From Bacteroidota bacterium (lineage in GTDB: Bacteria; Bacteroidota; Bacteroidia; Cytophagales; Cyclobacteriaceae): a stretch of DNA of 64,000 nt. Made by a program: the position numbers and the translations under genes. Within the stretch, counting starts at the first letter, position 1. Each line of letters begins with the position of its first letter. Of this stretch, positions 54,572 through 63,473 are shown one piece after another. The notes under the pieces were generated by a model. It worked only from the letters and a program-made list of their open reading frames with translations. It was not told the origin of the DNA and searched no databases. The DNA is taken from assembly GCA_023417065.1 (NCBI GenBank), contig JAEZGH010000129.1:1-64000 (forward strand). Direction: 5' to 3'.

Positions 54572-55051
54572 TTATCGTACCACTTTGTCGCGTGACTTAG
54601 TGTAGACGTATTGATAGCGACTCGCTGCATCTTCGCCTCTGCCTGTTAACGTCAGTTTACGGTTCTGAAGTTCAATCTTCCATTCAGAGGGATCGGTACC
54701 ACCGTGGTCACTCTGAAGGTAAAGAATACCATGCTGTTCATTTAAACGATACGAACCGGAATCTATTGCCTGCGTTGCATTGCTCATGCGATATCTCGCG
54801 TCGTCATAGAATTCGATCTTCTGCATCGCATTGTTTCCCTGATTCGCTTGATCACCACCCTGAGATCCACTTTTCTTATTCTTATTGCTGCGCTGTTCTG
54901 CATCAACAATTTTTTCGAGTGTCCACTGTCCGGCTATACGCTCAATAAACTTCTGATAATCCGTAGTTTTCGAATAGTCATCAGCAGTTTGGGCAAACAC
55001 GCCGGAAAGGGCAACACTCAATACCAGTGTCAAAAAATATCTCATATTCAT
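54572..55051 (-). CDS. Small secreted protein, possibly lipocalin-like
   Basis: The 159-residue protein has a signal peptide (MNMRYFLTLVLSVALSGVFAQ). The mature part contains IAGQWTLEKIVD, then a low-complexity basic linker (NKNKKSGSQGGDQANQGN), then a beta-rich tail (GSYRLNEQHGILYLQ, WKIELQNRKLTLTG). The pattern of GxWxLxKI plus repeated beta strands resembles lipocalin-like proteins of Bacteroidota, but I cannot be sure. It precedes the DUF4136 gene in the same direction. Confidence 0.75.
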   Translation of the reverse strand: MNMRYFLTLVLSVALSGVFAQTADDYSKTTDYQKFIERIAGQWTLEKIVDAEQRSNKNKKSGSQGGDQANQGNNAMQKIEFYDDARYRMSNATQAIDSGSYRLNEQHGILYLQSDHGGTDPSEWKIELQNRKLTLTGRGEDAASRYQYVYTKSRDKVVR

Positions 55052-55147
55052 TGTTTCGTTTTTAACTTTTCTTCTTACAGAAGTTAAGTAAAAACAGGTG
55101 CCGCCTCATTCGTTGATACCGAAATTTGCAAACGCGTGATGTGTACC

Positions 55148-57544
55148 CTAATCCACACTTTCCTCAATCGCTGCACTAAGATCTTTCTTCTTAAATAATT
55201 TTTGAAGAAAGTTCTTTTTCTTCTTCGGATCATTTCCAAAATCACGTCGTATTTCTTTCTTCTCTTCCGGAACTCCGAATATTGACTCCCAAAAATTCAT
55301 ATCTGATTTATATAGGGGACATCCTAATTGAGATTGCGCCTGGCGCGACAATGCAGGAAATTTGGCCTGCGTCAGGGAACGGAAGTTCTTGTCTTTGTTG
55401 AGCGCCTGGTAGAATTTAGCAGTAATCGGTAACGCAGTGCTTGATCCCTGTCCCAATGATGTGGCGCGGAAACGAACCCTCGGATCATCTGCTCCAACCC
55501 ACGCGCCGACTACCAGGTTGGGAGATACGGATATAAACCAGCCATCGGCATTCGACTGTGTTGTCCCTGTCTTGCCTCCGAGGTCATTGTAGACTCCGTA
55601 TTCCCAGCGAAGTTTTCCGCCGGTACCTTCGTTCACCGTTCGTTTCAACATATGCACCATCATCTCTGCAGTCTGCGGAGACATGGCCTGCTCCTGTCTG
55701 ACTGGCTTTGCGGAATACAATTCTTTGCCTTTGTTGGTAGTAATAGATGTGATATAATAAGGTGTTACTGATTTGCCCTTATTTACAAAGCTTGCATACG
55801 CGGCAACCATCTCTGTCATCGAAATGTCAGCAACCCCCAAGGCTATGGACGGCACATTTGGAACCTTGCTGGTGACTCCCATCTTCCGTGCAAGGGAAAT
55901 GGTGTTTGGAATACCTGCCTTCTCAAGTACTTTCACCGATACCGTGTTTACCGAGTAAGCCAGCGCTCCTTCCATTGAATACTTGAAGTCATAGTTTCCG
56001 TCAGTATTTGAAGGCGACCAAACATCCATGTCTTCAATGTTGGTGTAAGTAGTTTTCTCTGCAGATATAAAATCACACGGCTTGATCCCATTCTCCAAAG
56101 CTGCAGCAAAGACGATAGGCTTGAATGTAGAGCCCACCTGACGTTTTGTGGTAGTCTTTACGTGGTCGTATTCAAAGTAGTTGTGGTCGATACCACCGAC
56201 CCACGCTCTCACCGCGCCGGTCTTTGGATCCATGGCAAGAAAACCTGCATTAAGAAACTTCAGATAATGTTTAACAGAATCAAGCGGACTCATATTTACT
56301 TCCCTGGGGCCTTGCCACGTGAAAATGGTCATAGGAACCTTTCGTTCCATTTCCCTCTGAATTTCCTTGTCTGAAAGACCGCGTTCCTTCATGCTGCGAT
56401 ATCGCACGGACCTTCTCACACCATCGCGAACAACCTGGGGCTGGTTATACCATGGCTCGCGTCCGGCCCAATGTTGATCAAATTTCTTCTGCAGCAGGGT
56501 CATTTGAGACTTCACAGCCTCCTCCGCGTATTGCTGCATCTTGGAATCAAGTGTAGTATATACTTTGAGGCCGTCAGTGTAAATGTTATATGGCTCGCCG
56601 TTGGGCTTTTTATTATTGCGGGCCCATTCGAGTAATTCCTTTCTGATGTGCGAGCGGAAATATGGTGCGAGCCCCTTGTGGCGGGTGAGCAGTTTATACT
56701 TCAGCGTAAGCGGCTTCTCCTTGAGCTGCGCCGCTTTCTCCGCCTCGAGCATTTCGTATTTCACCATCTGACTGAATACAACATCGCGGCGTGTTTTCGC
56801 GCGATCCGGAAACAGGCGCGGGTTATAAAAGTGGGTAGCTTTTAACATGCCCACAAGAACTGCTCCTTGTTCAACGGAAAGTTTGTTCGTTCGAACTGAA
56901 AAGAACCGTTGTGCCGCCGCATCAATACCGTAAGTATTATCGGCGAATGGGATAGTATTCAGGTAAAGGGTCAGAATACTTTTTTTATCATAGATGCTTT
57001 CCAGACGCCACGCGATGATCATTTCGCGAACCTTATTGACAGGCAGCGAAAGGAAGCCATGGGATTTTCTGGGATAAAGGTTTTTTGCGAGCTGCTGAGT
57101 TATCGTGCTGCCGCCACCGGACGATTCGTTCTGGAGAAGCAGCGATTTGACGAAAACGCGCATTAGGCTTATCACGTCAATGCCTTTGTGGTCGTAAAAG
57201 CGCACATCTTCAGTGGCAAGAAGGGCATCTTCGACATGTTTCGGGAGGTCTTCGTAGCGTATTGTCGAACGCTCCTGTATAAAATAGCGGCCAAGCAGCA
57301 CGGAGTCAGCGCTATACACTTCAGTAGCCGCCGGGTGTTCCACTTCGGCGAGTTCTTTCTTATCCGGAAGCTTTCCAAAAAATCCTATCCAGACAAGCAG
57401 CACAAAAACGAATACAAACGTCCCGCAAAGGATGAACAGACCTCCGGCGATCAGGAGAACCTTCCTTACGAGCGACTGTTTCCTGAAACGACTATAGAGA
57501 CTTGAAAAAAACGAGATTAGTTTACTGAGGGACTTTCGGGCCAT
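55148..57544 (-). CDS. mrcA: Penicillin-binding protein 1A (bifunctional transglycosylase/transpeptidase)
   Basis: The 798-residue class A PBP has a cytosolic basic tail and membrane anchor (about 28-55). The GT51 domain carries Glu112 in TEDVRFYDHKG and GGGSTITQQLAKNL (143-156). The transpeptidase domain has Ser472-Thr-Phe-Lys475, SVN (531-533) and KTG (658-660). The C-terminus is Lys-rich (KKKKNFLQKLFKKKD). It polymerises and cross-links peptidoglycan in the periplasm. It appears monocistronic. Confidence 0.96.
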   Translation of the reverse strand: MARKSLSKLISFFSSLYSRFRKQSLVRKVLLIAGGLFILCGTFVFVFVLLVWIGFFGKLPDKKELAEVEHPAATEVYSADSVLLGRYFIQERSTIRYEDLPKHVEDALLATEDVRFYDHKGIDVISLMRVFVKSLLLQNESSGGGSTITQQLAKNLYPRKSHGFLSLPVNKVREMIIAWRLESIYDKKSILTLYLNTIPFADNTYGIDAAAQRFFSVRTNKLSVEQGAVLVGMLKATHFYNPRLFPDRAKTRRDVVFSQMVKYEMLEAEKAAQLKEKPLTLKYKLLTRHKGLAPYFRSHIRKELLEWARNNKKPNGEPYNIYTDGLKVYTTLDSKMQQYAEEAVKSQMTLLQKKFDQHWAGREPWYNQPQVVRDGVRRSVRYRSMKERGLSDKEIQREMERKVPMTIFTWQGPREVNMSPLDSVKHYLKFLNAGFLAMDPKTGAVRAWVGGIDHNYFEYDHVKTTTKRQVGSTFKPIVFAAALENGIKPCDFISAEKTTYTNIEDMDVWSPSNTDGNYDFKYSMEGALAYSVNTVSVKVLEKAGIPNTISLARKMGVTSKVPNVPSIALGVADISMTEMVAAYASFVNKGKSVTPYYITSITTNKGKELYSAKPVRQEQAMSPQTAEMMVHMLKRTVNEGTGGKLRWEYGVYNDLGGKTGTTQSNADGWFISVSPNLVVGAWVGADDPRVRFRATSLGQGSSTALPITAKFYQALNKDKNFRSLTQAKFPALSRQAQSQLGCPLYKSDMNFWESIFGVPEEKKEIRRDFGNDPKKKKNFLQKLFKKKDLSAAIEESVD

Positions 57545-57644
57545 TTTAGTTTATCCGGTAAAGGAACGGAACAATCATAAAAAATATTGCCGTATTCGGG
57601 CAAATGGTTGTACGGTCTGTAAGAATTGCTTAAAAACGTTAAAA

Positions 57645-57673
57645 GGACGGACCGGGACTATGCCCGGTTGTCC
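57645..57673 (-). terminator. Probable intrinsic terminator of the dps operon
   Basis: ACCGGG (57651-57656) pairs with CCCGGT (57663-57668), extended by GGAC/GTCC outside. On the minus strand TTTTAACGTTTTT follows. It lies just past the stop of the ArsC-like gene at 57681. Confidence 0.65.
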
Positions 57674-57680
57674 TGTTGTA

Positions 57681-58148
57681 CTAATCTCTTTCTCCCGGAT
57701 TTTCAGACCGGTGGATACCGCGTCTTTCTTCACGATTGGCGCTCTTCAATCCCGCTACCTCCTGCACCATCTTTTCCTTGAGCAGATCGTAGCCCGTTCC
57801 GAACTTATACGCCTGCTTGCCAATAATAGCAATCGGTGTGGCGATAAGTTTAGTATCGTGCACCATCAGCGTGAGCATGCTTTGACGATCCATCATATTC
57901 AGCCCTTCCTTGTGAACCGAAATGTGGTCGTCGTATGTCGGGTCTACCAAATCTTCAATCTGAACCTTCATCATGTTCGCGATTCCCGCCAGCTGAGTTT
58001 CGGTTATTTTTTCACGGGCAAGGTCAATTGTTTTGATCTTGAACCCCTGTAATGCCTCCGCATAGCCACGGGCCTTCTGATCATCATGCTTGTCAGAGTT
58101 GAAAATCAGGGTCATTTCGCCAACTTCGTTATTTATCATATCATCCAT
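57681..58148 (-). CDS. ArsC/Spx-like thioredoxin-fold protein without cysteine
   Basis: 155 residues from ATG 58148 (the frame runs to 58247, inside dps). The ArsC-like fold is recognisable from MTLIFNSDKHDDQKARGYAEAL and, diagnostically, LMVHDTKLIATPIAIIGKQAYKFGTGYDLL, the LxxxPxLIxxPI...G block. The N-terminal CX2-3 position is occupied by SDKH, and the whole protein has no cysteine, so thiol chemistry is excluded. It follows dps by 10 bases. A structural, binding or regulatory role under oxidative stress is an inference. Confidence 0.85.
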   Translation of the reverse strand: MDDMINNEVGEMTLIFNSDKHDDQKARGYAEALQGFKIKTIDLAREKITETQLAGIANMMKVQIEDLVDPTYDDHISVHKEGLNMMDRQSMLTLMVHDTKLIATPIAIIGKQAYKFGTGYDLLKEKMVQEVAGLKSANREERRGIHRSENPGERD

Positions 58149-58158
58149 AATAATGTTT

Positions 58159-58695
58159 CTATTTAGCCATGAATGCAGAGAGCATCCAATGGTGTTTTTC
58201 AATCGCTTTGATAAAGCTTTTAACCATCTCCTCCGTTCCTGAATCACCCTGCTCTACAGCGACGTCAACAACCTCGAACATGTGCTCCAGCAGTATGCGG
58301 AAATCACTCAGCACTTCACGCACCATCAGATCTGACGGCACATCAGTACCAGCTTCGGTAATCTCCGAATTTTCGAGGTAATCTTTCATCGTACTCAACG
58401 GCGTTTTTCCGAATACACGGATGCGTTCAGCGATCTCATCAATATTCTCGCGCGCTTCATTGTATTGCTGTTCGAAGCGTTCGTGAAGATCGAAGAAATC
58501 AGAGCCCTTTACATTCCAATGAAAGTTTCTGAGCTTCTGGTAATGGACGCTGTAATTCGCCAGCAGTGTGTTCAGTACATTGGCAATTTTGGCCGTTTCT
58601 TCTGACGACCATCCCAGTTTTACTGGTTTTGATTTCGCCATTCTGTTATCAATTTGAGTCTGGGGTACGTTCGGCATATCTTGAGCAATTTCCAT
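58159..58695 (-). CDS. dps: Dps family ferritin-like DNA-protection protein
   Basis: 178 residues from ATG 58695; the further upstream TTG is not needed. The four-helix bundle shows ferroxidase-site residues at the dimer interface: NFHWNVKGSDFFDLHERFEQQY, including the His and the downstream Asp/Glu, and the ENIDEIAERIRVFG helix. It oxidises Fe(II) with peroxide and protects DNA. It is first in a two-gene unit with the cysteine-free ArsC-like gene. Confidence 0.95.
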   Translation of the reverse strand: MEIAQDMPNVPQTQIDNRMAKSKPVKLGWSSEETAKIANVLNTLLANYSVHYQKLRNFHWNVKGSDFFDLHERFEQQYNEARENIDEIAERIRVFGKTPLSTMKDYLENSEITEAGTDVPSDLMVREVLSDFRILLEHMFEVVDVAVEQGDSGTEEMVKSFIKAIEKHHWMLSAFMAK

Positions 58696-58951
58696 AGTCT
58701 GCAATTTATTTCAGCTGTATCAATTGAAATCTCTATTCCATCACTGCTGGCGCGCTGGCAGAAGCTAAAACGGGTTTTGAGTAGAGTTTTTTTCACAAAT
58801 CGGGGTATTTGTACCCACCGGGCTTTATCCAGCTGTTCCGTTGTGTGGAGCACCTACCCTATTTTCTCCCAGGCAGAGACAAAATATCCTGGGAGACTGC
58901 TGGTATTAAAATCTCTCTAATGTTCGAAACCGCACTTTATCATTTTTTCAC
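58696..58951. promoter_or_regulatory. Divergent intergenic region, dps and DUF2267 gene
   Basis: 256 bases between divergent start codons should carry promoters for dps (minus) and the DUF2267 gene (plus). A CAATTGATAC-type AT-rich stretch lies near 58720-58730. I found no convincing OxyR/Fur-like inverted repeat. Confidence 0.35.
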
Positions 58952-59401
58952 ATGCAAGAAAACCGACAATCCACTTTGCCTGACCGCAATGCCGTGATGT
59001 TTATTCATCAAATCCGAAAAGAACTTTCTTTGCCCTCGTCAAAGGAAGCCGTCAGAATGATCGCATCCGTCCTTCACGCAATGCGTCAAACCCTTCCCCT
59101 CGAGAAGGCAAACCAGATATTAAATGAATTGCCGGATTTTCTAAAACTGACTTTTGCGACAAATTGGGAACACAATGAGAAGCTTGTTCACATAAATCAC
59201 CTGGACGAACTTGTCACGCTTGTCATGGATCGCGATGCGCGAAGTAAACGCGGCCTGTTCAGAAATGAAGTTCAAACATTATCGGTGATTATTCTGACAC
59301 TCAAGAAACTTCAGCGGATGGTAGACCTTGAAAACTTCGATGGTCTCAGTCCCGCATTGCGCCAGGAACTTCGCGGACTCTCTGCAGAAGCCGCGGCGTA
59401 A
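58952..59401 (+). CDS. DUF2267 family protein
   Basis: The 149-residue helical protein fits DUF2267, with EAVRMIASVLHAMRQTLPLEKANQILNELPDFLKL near the N-terminus, which is the hallmark of the family. Function unknown; members are often near stress genes, as here (dps). It is divergent from dps and is followed 14 bases later by the AsmA-like gene, so the two are likely co-transcribed. Confidence 0.85.
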   Translation: MQENRQSTLPDRNAVMFIHQIRKELSLPSSKEAVRMIASVLHAMRQTLPLEKANQILNELPDFLKLTFATNWEHNEKLVHINHLDELVTLVMDRDARSKRGLFRNEVQTLSVIILTLKKLQRMVDLENFDGLSPALRQELRGLSAEAAA

Positions 59402-59415
59402 AATCAACGATATGT

Positions 59416-61089
59416 ATGGATGAATCGAAACGTGGAAAAAAAAGGTATTGGCTCGCATCGGCTATTGTCTTGTTTCTCGTAATCGCATTTTTTGTTGGCA
59501 AGTACATTCTTTATGTCAGTATCAAGAAGTCTATTGAAAATGAACTTGTCAGCCTGCAGGAACAGGATATACTCGTGGCCTACGATCACTTTGAAGTTTA
59601 CCCAATAAAAGGTAAGATCGAGTTCGTACGCTTACGCGTGAACGTAGGAAAGGACAGCGGTGCGTATGACGGCCTCAATGCTACTATTCCATATGTACTC
59701 ATTAAAGGCGTTGATGTGATCCCCTTCCTCAAAAACAACACACTTTCGATTCACAAAGTCCTCGCCGAAGATGCTGCCATCGTGTATGAAAGTGGAAGTT
59801 CCATTCTCAACGAACAAAACAATAAGAAACGCAAGATATCGATCGAAAACATTGCCATTGAGAACATCTCCTTCCCCGGAATCGATCTGTATGTAACTGA
59901 AAAAGATCGTCAGGATACGCTGGCCCATTTGCTGACCAATATTGAAATGGAAGACCTCTTCCTCAAAAAGCAATTGGACTCAATGGTCTGGCAGCGCGGT
60001 GAAATTCATGTCAGCAATGCGGCGCTTAAAACATACAAAGACCAATATGGCTTTTCCGCAAAACGGATGACGGTAAATGTTGCCGACAGAACCGTTTCAA
60101 TCGATTCGTTCAGGGCTAAACCAGTTCTCGGGAAAGTTGAATACATGCGATTTATCGGGAAGGAATATGATTACATTGACGCTCTCCTGCCTGAGCTGCG
60201 TATTTCCGGCATCAATTGGTTTGCATATCCCCGACCCGCCCTCATGGTAGATCAGGTTACCACGCAATTCTACATTAATTTATACCGCGATAAGCGCTTT
60301 CCGTTCCGCGAGGTAAATGACAAGAAGCTTCCATCTCATATGCTGCAGCGCCTGCCATTTGAATTGAATGTCGACACTATCCTCGTCAAGAAAAGCTATG
60401 TTCGTTATGAAGAACATCCGGAGGACGGTGACTCCCCCGGCAACGTCTTCTTCGATGATCTTTACGCAACCATCCGCCACCTGCACAACATTCCGAGGTT
60501 CCAGCAAAACACCACGATGAATGCCCTTGCACGATTTATGGGAAATGGAAAACTGGATGCGTATTTCACTTTCCCTTATGACACGACTGCTCGTTATACA
60601 GTATCGGGTTCGCTTGAGAACATGTCGCTTTCACTGGTGAACTCCATGCTTGTACCCGCCGCGAAAGCAAAAATAGAACGCGGACTTATGAAGAAACTAA
60701 GCTTCGACTTCTCCTATACACCTGCAGGCTCGACAGGAGAAGTGATGCTTGACTATGACGACTTGAAGGTGCTGACGCTGCGAACGGGAGCCAATAACGA
60801 ACAAAAGGTAAGTCAGATCAAAACGCTGCTGTTAAACACCTTCATCATCAAAACAAACATGAATGAAGATATGGAGGAGGACAAACGAACAGGAACCATC
60901 AGCTTCGAGCGCGACCCTCTCAGATCGGTGTTCAACCTATGGTGGAAGTCTATTCTGTCGGGAGTGAAATCCGCTTACAATCTGGACAAACTTCCGCTGA
61001 ACTCAAATAAGGAGAAAGATGAAGATGAGGATGAGAAAGACGGAAAAAAGAAGAAAGGCATTAAGGGAATTTTTTCACGAATTTTCTAG
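59416..61089 (+). CDS. AsmA/DUF748-like membrane-anchored protein
   Basis: The 557-residue protein has one N-terminal membrane helix (about 11-35) after a basic Lys/Arg cluster. A long beta-rich periplasmic part follows, with AsmA-type strands (IEFVRLRVNVGKDSG, ISIENIAIENISFPGIDLYV), and a strongly charged C-terminus (KEKDEDEDEKDGKKKKGIKG). AsmA/DUF748 relatives of this shape include lipid-transfer and outer-membrane-assembly proteins. It follows the DUF2267 gene closely and precedes a 71-residue gene. Confidence 0.7.
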   Translation: MDESKRGKKRYWLASAIVLFLVIAFFVGKYILYVSIKKSIENELVSLQEQDILVAYDHFEVYPIKGKIEFVRLRVNVGKDSGAYDGLNATIPYVLIKGVDVIPFLKNNTLSIHKVLAEDAAIVYESGSSILNEQNNKKRKISIENIAIENISFPGIDLYVTEKDRQDTLAHLLTNIEMEDLFLKKQLDSMVWQRGEIHVSNAALKTYKDQYGFSAKRMTVNVADRTVSIDSFRAKPVLGKVEYMRFIGKEYDYIDALLPELRISGINWFAYPRPALMVDQVTTQFYINLYRDKRFPFREVNDKKLPSHMLQRLPFELNVDTILVKKSYVRYEEHPEDGDSPGNVFFDDLYATIRHLHNIPRFQQNTTMNALARFMGNGKLDAYFTFPYDTTARYTVSGSLENMSLSLVNSMLVPAAKAKIERGLMKKLSFDFSYTPAGSTGEVMLDYDDLKVLTLRTGANNEQKVSQIKTLLLNTFIIKTNMNEDMEEDKRTGTISFERDPLRSVFNLWWKSILSGVKSAYNLDKLPLNSNKEKDEDEDEKDGKKKKGIKGIFSRIF

Positions 61090-61139
61090 CCTTCCTTTGG
61101 AATCATGTTTTAGTCATTAGTAATATAAACACCTTAGCT

Positions 61140-61355
61140 ATGGAAAACTTTGTGATCCGATTCAATGAGCACGAGCGGGACGCCGTGCTGGATATCATTA
61201 GCAGGTCGAATGATATCGTTATTAACAATGTGGAGCCTACCAATGTGGGGATTACGATTCAGCTCGACGATCCTGAACCTGTATATCAGTCATTGCTGGA
61301 GCAGATCGACCGGGAACTGCATACCAGCAGTATAAACACGGTAAGGCCGTCATAA
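61140..61355 (+). CDS. Small protein of unknown function upstream of the ASRT homologue
   Basis: The 71-residue soluble protein has an early helix (NEHERDAVLDIISRS) and two beta-like stretches (DIVINNVEPT, VGITIQLDDPEP), then a helix (VYQSLLEQIDREL). No signal peptide. I do not recognise the family. It starts 50 bases after the AsmA-like stop and ends 10 bases before the ASRT-like gene, so they may form one transcript. Confidence 0.6.
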   Translation: MENFVIRFNEHERDAVLDIISRSNDIVINNVEPTNVGITIQLDDPEPVYQSLLEQIDRELHTSSINTVRPS

Positions 61356-61365
61356 CATACGACAC

Positions 61366-61740
61366 ATGCCAAAAGCTATCGGAAAAAAAACGTGGGTTAT
61401 TGCTGAAGGATACATACCGTCATATGGTAACGGTAAGGAACCTGAGTTCACCAGCCATGAGACTGCGTGTATCCTCAATGCTTCTGATCAGGATGCCCAT
61501 ATTGAAATTACTTTGTATTTCACGGATAAAGACCCGGTTGGTCCTTACAAAGTTACGGTTGGCGCACAGCGGACGAAGCACCTGAGGTTTAACGATCTAA
61601 CGGACCCCGAGCCGGTCCCCCTGGATACAGACTATGCAAGTGTGATTACGTCTGATATCCCGGTTGTGGTGCAGCATACGCGGCTGGACTCACGTCAGGC
61701 TGAAAACGCCTTGCTGACGACGATTGCATTTTCAGAATAA
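61366..61740 (+). CDS. Sensory rhodopsin transducer (ASRT) family protein
   Basis: The 124-residue soluble beta-sandwich protein resembles the Anabaena sensory rhodopsin transducer along its whole length. The blocks WVIAEGYIPSYGNG, FTSHETACILNA, DKDPVGPY, KHLRFNDL and VVVQHTRLDSRQAENALLTT match the family from memory very closely. ASRT is a tetramer that signals downstream of the Anabaena rhodopsin; similar proteins occur without rhodopsin and may bind DNA or sugars. No rhodopsin gene is in this window. It ends 2 bases from the convergent cysM stop. Confidence 0.9.
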   Translation: MPKAIGKKTWVIAEGYIPSYGNGKEPEFTSHETACILNASDQDAHIEITLYFTDKDPVGPYKVTVGAQRTKHLRFNDLTDPEPVPLDTDYASVITSDIPVVVQHTRLDSRQAENALLTTIAFSE

Positions 61741-61742
61741 TC

Positions 61743-62624
61743 CTAGCTGACGAACAGGTCGGAGCTCAGGTATCGGTCGCCGCGATCGCAGATGATAAAT
61801 ACGATAAGTCCGTCTTCGATTTCCTCGGCGATGCGAAGAGCCGCCGCAAGTGCGCCGCCACTGCTCATCCCTGCAAGGATGCCTTCTTCGCGGGCGAGCC
61901 TGTTCGCGAAACGCCGCGCGTCGGCTTCGCTGACGTCAATCACGCGGTCGACGCGTTCGCGTTCGAAGATCTTTGGCAGAAACTCCGGCGACCACCTTCG
62001 GATACCAGGAATGCATGACCCGTCCGTTGGTTGTGTCCCTACAATCTGAACGTTAGAATTCTGTTCCTTGAGATATCGCGACACCCCCATAATAGTGCCG
62101 GTAGTACCCATTGCCGAAACAAAGTGTGTCACCTTACCGGCAGTGTCGCGCCATATCTCCGGACCGGTGGTCTCGTAGTGAATGCGATAATTGTCGGGAT
62201 TGGCAAACTGGTTTAAAATAAAATATCCTTCTTCCCGGGCCATCTGTTCGGCCAGTTCCCTCGAATATTCAATGGTACGGTCAGCAGGCGTAAGAATAAC
62301 TTTCGCACCATAGGCTTCCATCGCCAGAACGCGTTCGCGCGTAGAATTATCCGGCATGATCAACGTCATCTCCAGCCCCATCAGCCTCGCAATCATGGCG
62401 AGCGCAATTCCTGTGTTTCCACTCGTTGCCTCTACAAGACGGTCACCGCGTTTGATGTCGCCGCGTTCCAGGGCGTTTCGGATCATACCAAATGCAGTAC
62501 GATCCTTTACACTTCCTCCGGGATTATCGCCTTCAAGTTTGCCGAGAATGGTTACGCCGGGCTTCTGTGGTATACGTTGAAGTTCAACCAGTGGCGTGTT
62601 GCCGATAAGTTCAATTAATTTCAT
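61743..62624 (-). CDS. cysM: Cysteine synthase B (O-acetylserine sulfhydrylase)
   Basis: The 293-residue PLP enzyme makes cysteine from O-acetylserine and sulfide or thiosulfate. The PLP Lys40 lies in GGSVKDRTA, the substrate loop is EATSGNTGIAL, and the phosphate-binding GTTGTIMG block is present. The C-terminal MSSGGALAAALRIAEE helix is typical. It is shorter than CysK and resembles CysM. It follows cysE by 9 bases, forming a two-gene cysteine-synthesis operon. Confidence 0.95.
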   Translation of the reverse strand: MKLIELIGNTPLVELQRIPQKPGVTILGKLEGDNPGGSVKDRTAFGMIRNALERGDIKRGDRLVEATSGNTGIALAMIARLMGLEMTLIMPDNSTRERVLAMEAYGAKVILTPADRTIEYSRELAEQMAREEGYFILNQFANPDNYRIHYETTGPEIWRDTAGKVTHFVSAMGTTGTIMGVSRYLKEQNSNVQIVGTQPTDGSCIPGIRRWSPEFLPKIFERERVDRVIDVSEADARRFANRLAREEGILAGMSSGGALAAALRIAEEIEDGLIVFIICDRGDRYLSSDLFVS

Positions 62625-62633
62625 AAGTGGAAA

Positions 62634-63473
62634 TCAGTCAGCATCCGGACGGAAAATGACAAGGTCGGTTTCATTGGTTTCGCCATTATACATCCTGGCC
62701 TGATAGTAAATTTTGGAATTTGGTGGGACGCTGCGGGTCAGCCATACGTTGCCGCCAATGACACTACCCCGGCCAATCACAGTATCTCCTCCAAGAATTG
62801 TTGCTCCTGCGTAAACGACAACGTCGTCTTCCAGCGTTGGGTGCCGCTTCCGTTCTGCGTCCTGCTTGTTCACACTCAGTGCCCCAAGGGTTACCCCCTG
62901 ATATATCTTGACGTTATCGCCGATCACTGTAGTTTCGCCGATGACGACACCTGTTCCGTGATCGATACAGAAGTGATGACCAATTCGTGCGCCAGGGTGG
63001 ATATCTATTCCCGTACGGCTGTGAGCATGTTCCGTAATGATTCGCGGAACCTCCTGAACACCATAACGATGCAGCACGCTAGCCACCCGGTAAGCAGAGA
63101 TGGCATAAAACCCGGGGTAAGTCCTGATTACTTCGCTTCGCGTTCGTGCGGCCGGATCGCCCTCATACATTGCCCGTACATCGTCTTCAATCGCGTCGTA
63201 CAATTCCGGCAGCTGATTGAAAAACTCCCTTGAAATCTCCTTCGCGTCGTTATTGCCTTTGTTGGGGTTATACTGAAGAATTTTCTCCAAGCGTCCTTTC
63301 AAATCAAGCAGATGTTGTTCAAAAGCTTTTTCACTCGGAAACGTCAATTGCGTGAAGTCGGCGAACAGGCTCCCCAGTAAATCCACAAAGAAATCTGCCA
63401 CCTCCGTCGGGGACGGGCATGTCGGACACGCCTGGTGTGACTGGTAGATTTTTCGAACAAACGTCTGATCCAT
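62634..63473 (-). CDS. cysE: Serine O-acetyltransferase
   Basis: The 279-residue enzyme acetylates serine with acetyl-CoA. The N-terminal helical domain is followed by a left-handed beta-helix: HSRTGIDIHPGARIGHHF (152-168) and DHGTGVVIGETT with catalytic His172, then TVIGDNVKIYQGVTLGA. It is the short-tail CysE type, slightly longer at the N-terminus than many. The cysE-cysM pair explains local cysteine synthesis. Confidence 0.95.
   Translation of the reverse strand: MDQTFVRKIYQSHQACPTCPSPTEVADFFVDLLGSLFADFTQLTFPSEKAFEQHLLDLKGRLEKILQYNPNKGNNDAKEISREFFNQLPELYDAIEDDVRAMYEGDPAARTRSEVIRTYPGFYAISAYRVASVLHRYGVQEVPRIITEHAHSRTGIDIHPGARIGHHFCIDHGTGVVIGETTVIGDNVKIYQGVTLGALSVNKQDAERKRHPTLEDDVVVYAGATILGGDTVIGRGSVIGGNVWLTRSVPPNSKIYYQARMYNGETNETDLVIFRPDAD

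Noticed and set aside
58702..58704. TTG as start of dps
   Set aside because: The ATG at 58695, three codons in, gives a natural Dps N-terminus; the extension adds nothing.
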